Shown here: in pieces, positions 7,827 to 15,937 of the stretch | Layout: every line of letters starts with the position of its first letter | Position numbering within the stretch: the stretch's first letter is position 1 | From: GCA-2731375 sp964631725 | GTDB lineage: Bacteria > Pseudomonadota > Alphaproteobacteria > GCA-2731375 | DNA length: 64,000 nt | Assembly (NCBI GenBank): GCA_964631725.1 | Contig: CAZVYX010000020.1 | Span: 28,040-92,039, forward strand | Direction of reading: 5' to 3' | The notes under the pieces: model-generated | Seen by the model: only the letters and a program-made list of their open reading frames with translations | What the model was told of the DNA's origin: nothing | The model's database searches: none | Program-made: the position numbers and the translations under genes

Positions 7827-9725
7827 ATGGCGGAGCTAGCGACATTACCGGAATGCATGCTCAACAATGCCCAGACCATGGCCGATCATCCGGCCATGCG
7901 GGTGAAGGATCTGGGCATTTGGAAGACCTACAACTGGTCCCAATATTCGGATGAAGTGCGTGCCTTTGCCATGGGCCTGGCCTCGTTGGGTTTCGGGCGC
8001 GAGGACAAACTGGGCGTTATCGGCAACAACATGCCGGCTTTGTATTGGGCGCAGGTGGCGGCGCAATGCCTCGGTGGCATGGCGGTGCCGGTCTATCAGG
8101 ATTCAATCGCCAAGGAGTTGGCCTTCGTGCTGCGCCATTCCGAGGCCAAGGTGATCGTGGCCGAGGATCAGGAGCAGGTCGACAAGATCATCTCGATCAA
8201 GGACGAGCTGCCGAACCTGGAATGGCTGATCTATTGCTGGCCGCGCGGCATGACCGACTATGACGAGGATTTTCTAAGATCATTTGGCGAGGTGCAGGCC
8301 GCCGGACGCGACTTCGATAGTGCCAACGCCGGCTATTTCGATGCCGAGATCGGCAAGGGCAAGGGCAGCGATATCGGTCTGATGTGCTACACCTCCGGCA
8401 CCACGGGCGACCCCAAGGGCGTGATGCTAACCCATGAGAACCTGATCTCCTGCGCCAAGATATTTGTCGCCAACGAAGACGTGCGCTCCGACGACGATTA
8501 TCTGTCCTACCTGCCGATGGCCTGGGTTGGCGACACGGTCTACGGCCTGGTGATCAGCTTGCTGGTCGGGGCCACCAATAACTGCCCCGAAGGCCCGTCG
8601 ACGGTGATGCGGGATTTGCGCGAATTGGGACCAACGGGAATGATCGCCCCGCCCGCGGTTTGGGAAGGCATGCTTTCCAATCTGCAATTGAAGGGGGCCG
8701 ACGCGACACCGCTGAAACGCATGGTTTTTGGCTACTTCGCCGATGTGGCGCGGCGGATTGAGGATTTGAAATTCGAGGGCAAGGCCATCCCGACGGGCTT
8801 GGCCCTGATGGGCAAGCTGGGTGAATTCATGGTCTATGGCCCGGTTCGCGACCAACTTGGCCTGCGGCGTGCGCGCTGGTGCTACACGGGCGGTGCGCCC
8901 ATGGGGCCGGATACCTTCCGTTTCTTCCGCGGCTTTGGCATCAACCTGAAGCAGGTTTATGGCATGACGGAAGTCGCCGGTCTGGTCAGTCTGCAGCCCG
9001 ATGATCAGGCCAGTCCCGATACGGTCGGGCGGCCATGCCCCGGTATCGAGGTACGGATCGGTGAAAACAGCGAGGTTCAGGTCAAGAGCGGCGGCGTCTT
9101 TGCCGGCTATTTCCGCCAGGAGGAAAAAACCGCCGAGGCGATGTCCGAGGACGGCTGGTTCCGTACCGGCGATGCCGGCCTGCTGGATGAAAATGGCCAT
9201 CTGGTCATCATCGACCGGGCCAAGGATGTGGGTAAACTGGGCGACGGCACGCCCTATGCGCCGCAATTCATCGAGTTGAAGCTGAAATTCAGCCCCTACA
9301 TCAACGAAGTGGTCTCGTTTGGCGACGGGCACCCGTTTATTTCCGCCATGGTGGCGATCGATTTCGAGACCGTGGGCAAATGGGCCGAAGGCAAGGGCCT
9401 GCCTTATACCAACTACATGGATCTGAGCCAGAAGCCGGAAGTCCTGGAACTGGTCGCGGATGAGGTCCGCAAGGTCAACCAGGGCCTGCCGGCGGTCTCG
9501 CAGGTGAAGCGTTTCTTGTCGTTGAGCAAGGATCTCGACGCCGACGACAACGAGATTACCCGCACCCGCAAACTGCGGCGCGGTTTCATCGCCGAGAAAT
9601 ACGGCCCGGTGATCGAAGCAATTTATGGTGACCGAAAAGAGGTCGAGTTGAGCTTGGCCGTGACCTTTGAAGATGGCAGTGAAGCGCACGTCGACTCCCG
9701 CATGACGATCCTGGATGCGGCCTAG
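7827..9725 (+). CDS. AMP-dependent acyl-CoA synthetase (long-chain fatty-acid-CoA ligase type)
   Basis: A 632-residue adenylate-forming enzyme. The ATP-binding loop YTSGTTGDPKGVML is intact near residue 190, YGMTEVAG is the A5 motif, and GWFRTGDAG is the A7 motif. The large size and insertions resemble the long-chain/bubblegum-type synthetases found inside HAAT transporter operons of betaproteobacteria and alphaproteobacteria. It should activate a carboxylic acid to an acyl-AMP and then to the CoA thioester, trapping the imported substrate. It lies between livG (three-base gap) and livH (14-base gap), so transcription and probably translation are coupled to the transporter. The actual acid is unknown. 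Confidence 0.9.
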   Translation: MAELATLPECMLNNAQTMADHPAMRVKDLGIWKTYNWSQYSDEVRAFAMGLASLGFGREDKLGVIGNNMPALYWAQVAAQCLGGMAVPVYQDSIAKELAFVLRHSEAKVIVAEDQEQVDKIISIKDELPNLEWLIYCWPRGMTDYDEDFLRSFGEVQAAGRDFDSANAGYFDAEIGKGKGSDIGLMCYTSGTTGDPKGVMLTHENLISCAKIFVANEDVRSDDDYLSYLPMAWVGDTVYGLVISLLVGATNNCPEGPSTVMRDLRELGPTGMIAPPAVWEGMLSNLQLKGADATPLKRMVFGYFADVARRIEDLKFEGKAIPTGLALMGKLGEFMVYGPVRDQLGLRRARWCYTGGAPMGPDTFRFFRGFGINLKQVYGMTEVAGLVSLQPDDQASPDTVGRPCPGIEVRIGENSEVQVKSGGVFAGYFRQEEKTAEAMSEDGWFRTGDAGLLDENGHLVIIDRAKDVGKLGDGTPYAPQFIELKLKFSPYINEVVSFGDGHPFISAMVAIDFETVGKWAEGKGLPYTNYMDLSQKPEVLELVADEVRKVNQGLPAVSQVKRFLSLSKDLDADDNEITRTRKLRRGFIAEKYGPVIEAIYGDRKEVELSLAVTFEDGSEAHVDSRMTILDAA

Positions 9726-9739
9726 GAGAGAATTACGTT

Positions 9740-10630
9740 ATGGAATGGCAGTTTCTTTTTGAATTGACGGTCAACGGCCTGTTGACGGGCATGATGTACG
9801 CCCTGATCGCCGTCGGCTTTGTCCTGATCTACAAATCCACGGACGCGATCAACTTCGCGCAAGGCGAATTCGTCATGATCGCGGCCATCGTGGTGGCGGG
9901 CATGGCGGCCAACTACGGCTTTCCCATGGTGGCGGCAATTGGCGTCGGACTGCTGTTCATGATCGTCTTTAACTTCGCCCTGGAGCGGATCGTGCTGCGG
10001 CCGATGATTGGCCGCCCCGTGGTCTCGATCATCATGGCCACCATCGGCCTGGCGTTGGTCTTGCAGGGTGCGGGCCCATTGGTCTTTGGCGCCGGCACGC
10101 GGCCGCTGGATATCGGCGTGCCCGACGAACCGTTGATCATCGGGCCGTTGTTCATGACCCCGATTGATGTGGTCGGGGCCGGCATTTCGATCGTATTCCT
10201 GGCCGTTTTCGGCTGGTTCTTCATGAAAAGCCGCAAGGGCGTCGCGATGCGGGCCGTGGCCGACAGTCACATGATCTCCATGGCCATGGGCATCAACGTG
10301 GAACGCTATTTCGCCCTCGCCTGGATCCTGGCCGGTGTCGTGGCGTTGTTGGGCGGCCTGGTTTGGGGCAGCGCCATCGGCGTTGATACCCAGATGGCGG
10401 CGCTGGGCTTGAAAGTGTTCCCCGTGGTGATCCTGGGCGGCTTGGACTCGATAATCGGCGTTGTCGTCGGCGGCCTGCTCATTGGCCTTTGCGAGGCTTT
10501 GGCCGCCGGCTATATCGACGAATTCGTCGGCGGTGGAACCAAGGACTTTACCCCTTATGTGCTAATGATCCTGGTGCTGATGTTCAGGCCGTACGGAATT
10601 TTTGGCAAACCGATCATCGAGAGGATCTAA
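9740..10630 (+). CDS. livH: Branched-chain amino acid-type ABC permease (LivH-like)
   Basis: A 296-residue, very hydrophobic protein with about eight predicted membrane segments. It has the family's conserved stretches INFAQGEFVMI near the N-terminus and VILGGLDSIIGVVVGGLLIG near the C-terminus, the latter containing the EAA-like loop that docks onto the ATPase. It forms the membrane channel with LivM. ATG at 9740 follows a GAGAGAATTACGTT leader. It overlaps nothing; livM begins four bases after its stop. Family membership is clear, substrate specificity is not. Confidence 0.92.
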   Translation: MEWQFLFELTVNGLLTGMMYALIAVGFVLIYKSTDAINFAQGEFVMIAAIVVAGMAANYGFPMVAAIGVGLLFMIVFNFALERIVLRPMIGRPVVSIIMATIGLALVLQGAGPLVFGAGTRPLDIGVPDEPLIIGPLFMTPIDVVGAGISIVFLAVFGWFFMKSRKGVAMRAVADSHMISMAMGINVERYFALAWILAGVVALLGGLVWGSAIGVDTQMAALGLKVFPVVILGGLDSIIGVVVGGLLIGLCEALAAGYIDEFVGGGTKDFTPYVLMILVLMFRPYGIFGKPIIERI

Positions 10631-10634
10631 GCCA

Positions 10635-11702
10635 ATGTTCCACCGGGAAAGCGGTTATTTCAAAACCACCTACCAGGCCGATATGGCGCTGTATCCGTTG
10701 CCCATTGGGCGCTACGCGATTATCGCGGTCGGGGTGGTATTCTTCATACTTTGCCCCTATTACCTAGATGAATATTATCTTTCGATCATCAACCTGGTCG
10801 CGATTGCCGTCGTCGGCGCCCTCGGCCTGAACATTCTGGTCGGCTATACCAACCAGATTTCGATCGGTCATGCGGCGTTCATGTCCGTCGGCGCCTATAC
10901 CGCGGCGAATTTGGCGACCAAGCTGGATCTGCCGTTCTGGATTACCCTGCCGGCGGGCGGTGCCATGGCGGCCCTGATCGGCATGTTGGTGGGTATCCCG
11001 TCGCTGCGCATCAAGGGTCTGTATCTGGCCATCGCCACCTTGGCGGCGCAGTTCATCATCGAATGGATCATCAACCATACGCCCGCCATCAGCGGCGGCG
11101 TCGCAGCCTCGATCGAAATGCCGCGGCCGGTTTTCTTCGGCATGAAACTGGCGAACCAGGCGGAGCTGTACTATTTCCTGATCGTCATCGCGGCGATTGC
11201 CATCCTAGGTGCCTTGAACCTGGTCCGCAGTCGCATTGGGCGTTCCTTTATCGCCATCCGTGACCAGGAAATCGCCGCCGAAATCATTGGTATCAACGTC
11301 TTCAAGACCAAATTGATCGCCTTTGGTATTTCGTCGTTCTATGCCGGTGTCTGCGGCGTCATGTACACCTACTATTTGGGTGTCGCCAACTACGAGAATT
11401 TTCAGTTGATCACCTCGATCGACTATTTGGCGATGGTCATTATCGGCGGCCTCGGCTCGGTCCTGGGCTCAATTTTTGGCGCCATCTTTATCACCATGCT
11501 GCCCATCGTGATCCGTCTGGTCATGGAGTCGGTGGGTACGATTTTCGTTGACGACGCCGCGTTGGCGCAAGTGATTGCCCAGTTCCGTCTGATTATATTT
11601 GGCGGGCTGATTATCGTGTTCCTGATCGTGGAACCCGATGGTCTGGCTAAACTGTGGCAAAATATCCGGAATTATTTCCGGTTCTGGCCATTTTCCTATT
11701 GA
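10635..11702 (+). CDS. livM: Branched-chain amino acid-type ABC permease (LivM-like)
   Basis: A 355-residue permease of the LivM type: a longer N-terminal segment, then LNILVGYTNQISIGHAAF and the conserved GLGSVLGSIFGA cytoplasmic loop in the C-terminal half. Roughly ten hydrophobic helices are visible. The ATG at 10635 is used because GAGGATCTAAGCCA upstream gives a ribosome site; an in-frame start at 10602 would overlap livH by 29 bases. It pairs with LivH. The substrate-binding protein gene follows after 68 bases. Confidence 0.92.
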   Translation: MFHRESGYFKTTYQADMALYPLPIGRYAIIAVGVVFFILCPYYLDEYYLSIINLVAIAVVGALGLNILVGYTNQISIGHAAFMSVGAYTAANLATKLDLPFWITLPAGGAMAALIGMLVGIPSLRIKGLYLAIATLAAQFIIEWIINHTPAISGGVAASIEMPRPVFFGMKLANQAELYYFLIVIAAIAILGALNLVRSRIGRSFIAIRDQEIAAEIIGINVFKTKLIAFGISSFYAGVCGVMYTYYLGVANYENFQLITSIDYLAMVIIGGLGSVLGSIFGAIFITMLPIVIRLVMESVGTIFVDDAALAQVIAQFRLIIFGGLIIVFLIVEPDGLAKLWQNIRNYFRFWPFSY

Positions 11703-11770
11703 GTTCGCGTTAGGGGAGAAGGCACTCTTAAGTCTCGAAGTAGGTTTTATTCCAACCAGGGAGGTAAAGG

Positions 11771-13009
11771 ATGAAACATTTAAGAACGGGCCTATTGGCG
11801 GCCGGTATGGCATTGAGCGCCACCACGATGGTGGCGACGACGGCCACCGCCAAGGATCTGGTCATCGGCATGGCGTGCGACCGCACGGGGCCGACACAAA
11901 CGGTGGGGGTTGTTCTTTGCCCCGCCTATCATGACTACGTAAAACTGGTCAATTCCAAGGGCGGCCTCATGGGCAACAAGGTAAAGGTTGTCGAGATCGA
12001 CACCCAGTACAAGGTGCCCGCCTCGGTCGAAGCCTATCAGCGTTTCAAGAAAGAGGGCGCGGTTGTTGTCGCCCTTTGGGGAACGCCGATGACCCAGGCG
12101 ATCACGCCGAACCTGAATGCCGACAAGATCCCTGGCACCAGCCCAGGCTTCGGTACGGCAGCCGCGGCCAATGGCGTAAAGTATCCCTATCTGTTCCCCA
12201 TGGCGGCCTCTTATTGGTCCCAGGCCGGCGCGGCGGTAACTTTCGCCAAGGCTGAATTGGGCGGCAACATCAAGGGCAAGAAGATCGCCTATATCTTCTA
12301 CGATAACCCGGCGGGTCGGGAACCGATTCCGGTGCTCGAAAAATTGGCGAAGATGGAAGCTTTCGAGCTGAAGAAATTCGCCATTCCCCCACCAGGCGTG
12401 GAAATGAAAGTCCAGGTGCAGGACATCGTTCGCCGCTACCGCGCGGATTTCGTTCTCAGCCATCTCTTCGGTAAGGGACCGGCCGTGCACATCAAGGAAT
12501 TCAAGCGCATGGGCTATCCGCTGAAAAAACTGCTGTCCTTCGTTTGGGGCGCCGGTGAAGCGGACATCAATGGCGCCGGCGGCTGGGCCAAGGCCCAGGG
12601 CTACAACGCCTTGAACTTCGCTGGCGTGGGTTCCAACTATGGGGTTCTCGACGAGATCAAGGCCCTCTACAAGAAGGAAGGCAAGACCGGACCCAAGGAA
12701 ATGGCCTCCACCGTGTACTACAACCGTGGCATCCTGGCCGCGGCGGTGCATCTGAAAGCCATGGAATTGGCCGTCAAGGCCAAGGGCAGCGGTGACATTA
12801 ACGGCACCGATGTGCAAAAGGGCTTCCTGGCGATCAAGGACTTCAAGCTTGGCGGTATTCTGCCACCCTTGGATTTCACCGACATCGATCATGAAGGCGG
12901 CGGCTGGGCCCGCGTCTTCCGGGTCGAAGGGGACAATTTCGTTCCCGCCAGTGATTGGATCCGCGGCTATCGCGACGTCGTTATCCAGATGCTGAAGGAA
13001 GACCACTAG
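11771..13009 (+). CDS. Periplasmic substrate-binding protein of the HAAT ABC transporter
   Basis: A 412-residue Leu/Ile/Val-binding-protein-like receptor (periplasmic binding protein type 1). The N-terminus has a signal peptide with a likely cleavage after ATA near residue 27. The mature part begins DLVIGMACDRTGPT, the usual first strand and ligand loop, and continues with LVNSKGGLMGNKVKV. Conservation to the LivK core is moderate, in keeping with a non-amino-acid ligand. A very strong ribosome site, GGGAGGTAAAGG, precedes the ATG, consistent with a receptor made in excess. A terminator-like hairpin follows immediately, which would lower expression of the downstream livF relative to the receptor. 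Confidence 0.92.
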   Translation: MKHLRTGLLAAGMALSATTMVATTATAKDLVIGMACDRTGPTQTVGVVLCPAYHDYVKLVNSKGGLMGNKVKVVEIDTQYKVPASVEAYQRFKKEGAVVVALWGTPMTQAITPNLNADKIPGTSPGFGTAAAANGVKYPYLFPMAASYWSQAGAAVTFAKAELGGNIKGKKIAYIFYDNPAGREPIPVLEKLAKMEAFELKKFAIPPPGVEMKVQVQDIVRRYRADFVLSHLFGKGPAVHIKEFKRMGYPLKKLLSFVWGAGEADINGAGGWAKAQGYNALNFAGVGSNYGVLDEIKALYKKEGKTGPKEMASTVYYNRGILAAAVHLKAMELAVKAKGSGDINGTDVQKGFLAIKDFKLGGILPPLDFTDIDHEGGGWARVFRVEGDNFVPASDWIRGYRDVVIQMLKEDH

Positions 13010-13020
13010 GATCTAACTTT

Positions 13021-13051
13021 CGGTGGCCGGTTCCAGTTGGGCCGGCCACCG
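13021..13051 (+). terminator. Hairpin after the substrate-binding protein gene
   Basis: Perfect 10-base arms CGGTGGCCGG (13021-13030) and CCGGCCACCG (13042-13051) flank an 11-base loop. The right arm is followed by TACTTTTTA. Position, stem strength and T-rich tail fit an intrinsic terminator or a partial terminator/mRNA 3' stabiliser inside the operon, between the receptor gene and livF. Confidence 0.7.
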
Positions 13052-13102
13052 TACTTTTTACATTTATCCCGCCAACATTTTTCATCAAGATTGAGTTTCC
13101 GC

Positions 13103-13891
13103 ATGCTGGTTCTGAATAATATTGAGGTTATCTTCGATAACGTCATTCTGGTTCTCAAGGGCATTTCGATTGAGGCCAAGGAAGGCGCCATCACGACCAT
13201 TTTGGGCGCCAATGGCGCCGGCAAGACAACCACGTTGAAGGGCATTTCCGGCCTGTTGCGGCCGGAGCGTGGCGATGTGACCCGCGGGAATATCGAGTTC
13301 AACGGTGAGCGGATTGACCGCCTGACGGCGCATGAAATCGTCGATTTAGGCATCGTTCAGGTGTTCGAGGGACGTCAGGTTTTCGAGCATCTGACGGCGG
13401 AAGAAAATCTGATCGCCGGCGGCCATATCGTCTCCAACGCGGTCATGCGGCGGAATCTGGAAAAGGTTTACGAATATTTTCCCCGCGTCTACGAGCGGCG
13501 CGACGTGCAGGCCGGCTATCTTTCGGGTGGTGAGCAGCAGATGCTGGTCATTGGCCGGGCCCTGATGTCGGATCCCAAGGTGATCCTGTTTGACGAGCCG
13601 TCCTTGGGATTGGCGCCGATGATCATCGAGGAGATCTTCGGCATTATCAAACGGTTGAACGAGCAGGAAAATGTGACCGTCCTGTTGGTTGAGCAGAATG
13701 CCACCCTGGCCCTGGAAATCGCCGAATTCGGCTACGTCATGGAGAACGGCTCCATCGTTTTGGAAGGCCCGGCGGAAGCCCTGCGTGAAAATGCCGATAT
13801 CAAGGAATTTTACCTGGGCATCTCCAGCGGCGAAAAGAAGAGCTTCCGTGACGTCAAGCATTACCGCCGGCGCAAACGTTGGTTGGGTTAA
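13103..13891 (+). CDS. livF: Branched-chain amino acid-type ABC transporter ATPase (LivF-like)
   Basis: A 262-residue ATPase with Walker A GANGAGKTT at residues 35-43, signature YLSGGEQQMLVIGRAL, Walker B VILFDEPSLGL and switch His replaced by Gln (LVEQN), all as usual for LivF. An extension of about 25 residues at the C-terminus (after REFYLGISSG-like DIKEFYLGISSG) is basic. The ATG at 13103 fits the family N-terminus; the frame stays open to 13037 but that segment overlaps the hairpin region. It completes the HAAT transporter with LivG, H and M. Confidence 0.92.
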   Translation: MLVLNNIEVIFDNVILVLKGISIEAKEGAITTILGANGAGKTTTLKGISGLLRPERGDVTRGNIEFNGERIDRLTAHEIVDLGIVQVFEGRQVFEHLTAEENLIAGGHIVSNAVMRRNLEKVYEYFPRVYERRDVQAGYLSGGEQQMLVIGRALMSDPKVILFDEPSLGLAPMIIEEIFGIIKRLNEQENVTVLLVEQNATLALEIAEFGYVMENGSIVLEGPAEALRENADIKEFYLGISSGEKKSFRDVKHYRRRKRWLG

Positions 13892-13987
13892 GCCGGGCCG
13901 ATCACGGAACGATCTGAACCCAATGGATCATTTGCCCGGCCGCAACGGCGGCGAGGCTGAATTTGCAATTTGATGGGGGTGGTATGT

Positions 13988-14007
13988 CGGCCAGGGTAAT
14001 CTGGCCG
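13988..14007. repeat. Inverted repeat between livF and the PaaK-like gene
   Basis: CGGCCAG (13988-13994) and CTGGCCG (14001-14007) form a perfect 7-base stem with a 6-base loop. TATTTT follows about ten bases later. It may be a weak terminator for livF or a regulatory site for the next gene, whose ATG is 56 bases downstream. Confidence 0.4.
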
Positions 14008-14062
14008 GATAGTGCTATTTTGTGTACGTTTTGGTGATCGGTTAAAGGACGAGGATGGAGCC

Positions 14063-15307
14063 ATGAGCAGCGCCGACGAATTCTATGATGATCTGGAGAT
14101 CCGCGACCCAGCCCAGCGTGAAGAACAATTGATGGCGCAGTTGTCGGCCCAGTTGGCTCATGCCAAGGCGAATTCCGCCCACTATGGCGAGATTTTCGCG
14201 GATCTGGACCCGGGCGAAATCAACAGCCGGGAAGCCCTGGCCAAACTGCCCGTGACGCGCAAGTCGGATTTGGCGGCGCTACAGAAGAAGACGCCGCCTC
14301 TGGGTGGCATCAATACCGTGCCGCTGTCGGAGCTGTCGCATATCTTCGCCTCGCCCGGCGGGTTGTACGAACCCGACGCCGACCGCAAGGATTATTGGCG
14401 CTATGCCCGCGCCTTGTGGGCCGCCGGCGTGCGCCCCGGGCACATCGTTCACAACACCTTTTCCTATCACCTGACGCCGGCGGCCATGCTGGTGGAAAAC
14501 GGTTGCCGGGCCATTGGTTGTCCCGTGGTGCCGGGTGGTGTTGGCAATACGGAAATACAGATCCAGTTGATGGCCGATCTGAAGCCGGATTTCTTTATCG
14601 GCACGCCGTCGTTTCTGCGCATCGTTCTGACCAAGGCGAAGGAGCTGGGTCACGATCTGTCGAACCTGAAAAACGGCCTTGTCGGGGCCGAGGCCCTGCC
14701 GCCCAGCCTGCGCCAGGAACTCGCCGATCTCGGCGTCTCTGTGCTGCAGGGCTACGGCACCGCCGATCTGGGCAACGTCGCCTATGAATCCAAGGCCGTC
14801 GACGGCATGATCATTGACGAAGGTGTGGTCCTGGAAATCGTCGAACCCGGCAGCGGCACGCCGGTGGCCGAAGGCGAGGTCGGTGAAGTGGTGGTGACCA
14901 CCCTGAACCCAACCTACCCCCTGACCCGCTTCGCAACCGGCGATCTGTCCGCCTTGATGCCGGGTATCAGTCCCTGCGGCCGCACCAATATGCGCATTCG
15001 CGGCTGGATGGGCCGGGCCGATCAGTCGACCAAGTTCAAGGGCATGTTCGTCCATCCCTCCGCCATCATGCAGATCGCCGGACGCCATCCGGAGATTACC
15101 AAGGCGCGGTTGGTCATTACCTCGGAAAACAATAACGACTCCATGACCTTGAAATTTGCCTCGCCTGGCGGCGATGCCGCGCTCGCGGCGGCGGTCGAGG
15201 AATCAATCCGAGCCGTGTTGAAGCTTGGCGGTGGGGCAGAATTGGTCGATGCCGACAGTCTGCCCGACGACGGCCTGGTGATTGAGGACGCGCGCAGTTA
15301 CGAATAA
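14063..15307 (+). CDS. Phenylacetate-CoA ligase (PaaK)-like adenylate-forming protein
   Basis: A 414-residue protein with the PaaK fold: N-terminal YDDLEIRDPAQREEQ region, LPVTRKSDL, and GYGTADLGNVAYES in place of the PaaK YG(L/M)SE motif, then VVTTLNPTYPLTRFATGDLS and the C-terminal IRGWMGRADQSTKFKGMFVHP domain. The usual phosphate-binding loop SSGTTGxP is absent; the equivalent position reads FASPGGLYEP (from residue 95). The enzyme may therefore adenylate poorly or use another mechanism. ATG at 14063 has GAGGATGGAG just upstream. As the seventh gene of the transport cluster it probably acts on the same imported acid or a breakdown product. Confidence 0.85.
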   Translation: MSSADEFYDDLEIRDPAQREEQLMAQLSAQLAHAKANSAHYGEIFADLDPGEINSREALAKLPVTRKSDLAALQKKTPPLGGINTVPLSELSHIFASPGGLYEPDADRKDYWRYARALWAAGVRPGHIVHNTFSYHLTPAAMLVENGCRAIGCPVVPGGVGNTEIQIQLMADLKPDFFIGTPSFLRIVLTKAKELGHDLSNLKNGLVGAEALPPSLRQELADLGVSVLQGYGTADLGNVAYESKAVDGMIIDEGVVLEIVEPGSGTPVAEGEVGEVVVTTLNPTYPLTRFATGDLSALMPGISPCGRTNMRIRGWMGRADQSTKFKGMFVHPSAIMQIAGRHPEITKARLVITSENNNDSMTLKFASPGGDAALAAAVEESIRAVLKLGGGAELVDADSLPDDGLVIEDARSYE

Positions 15308-15327
15308 CGCTGACAGCGGAGGGCGCC

Positions 15328-15795
15328 ATGGATGATTTTCTGCTGGCGCGCATCGTGCACGTGCTGGGTGTGGTTTTGTGGATCGGCGGTGTCGCGTTCG
15401 TCACCATGGTGCTGTTGCCGGGCATGAAGCGCATAGGGGCGCCTGGTGAGCGGGTCGCCCTTTTCGAACGCATGGAAGGCGGCTTCGCCTGGCAATCCCG
15501 CCTGACCACCCTGCTGACCGGCGCCTCGGGCTTCTATATGCTGTATGTCTTGGATGCTTGGGATCGTTACGGCGACCCCGGCTATTGGTGGCTGCACGCC
15601 ATGTCGGTGATCTGGCTGATCTTCACCCTGATGCTGTTCGTGCTGGAGCCCTTGGTGCTGCACAAATGGTTCGAACGCCGGGCCCGGGAGCAGCCCGAGA
15701 GCACCTTGGCCTTGATCCAGCGCCTGCATTGGGTTTTGCTAGCGGCCAGCCTGATCACCGTGGCCGGCGCGGTCGCCGGGGTGCATGGAGGTTAG
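15328..15795 (+). CDS. Four-helix integral membrane protein (CopD-superfamily-like)
   Basis: A 155-residue protein with four hydrophobic helices, beginning LARIVHVLGVVLWIGGVAFVT and ending LHWVLLAASLITVAGAVAG. The HVxGVVxWIGG pattern with a His in helix 1 and another His in the last helix resembles CopD/DUF2269-type membrane proteins, which can bind haem or copper. No function can be assigned. It starts 20 bases after the PaaK-like gene with GGAGGGCGCC as ribosome site and is probably the last gene of the operon. Its stop codon TAG is the first triplet of a palindromic repeat. Confidence 0.75.
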   Translation: MDDFLLARIVHVLGVVLWIGGVAFVTMVLLPGMKRIGAPGERVALFERMEGGFAWQSRLTTLLTGASGFYMLYVLDAWDRYGDPGYWWLHAMSVIWLIFTLMLFVLEPLVLHKWFERRAREQPESTLALIQRLHWVLLAASLITVAGAVAGVHGG

Positions 15796-15910
15796 AGCAA
15801 TTTTCAATTAACCGGAGTCGCCACCAAGGCCTGATTGGCGCGACTTAAGTAATTGGTTCAATTGCTCTTTTCTTAAGAGTCCGGGCTTGTTTAGAAGAAA
15901 CATGCTCTAG
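15793..15910 (+). repeat. Intergenic palindromic repeat, copy A
   Basis: 118 bases beginning TAGAGCAATTTTCAATTA and ending with TGCTCTAG. It matches the reverse complement of copy C (45430-45534) over nearly its whole length, differing mainly at the apex: a longer GCGCCA...TGGCGC-like stem here. Outer arms AGAGCAATT and AATTGCTCT pair. The TAG at 15793-15795 is the stop codon of the preceding membrane protein gene. Confidence 0.85.
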
Positions 15911-15937
15911 GGATGTTGGGGAAATTGGGGTTGGACC

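Noticed and set aside
8427..9689. 420-codon minus-strand frame opposite the acyl-CoA ligase
   Set aside because: Antisense to a gene with clear motifs; no independent domain signal.
11792..13006. 404-codon minus-strand frame opposite the receptor gene
   Set aside because: Antisense shadow of a periplasmic binding protein with signal peptide and strong ribosome site.
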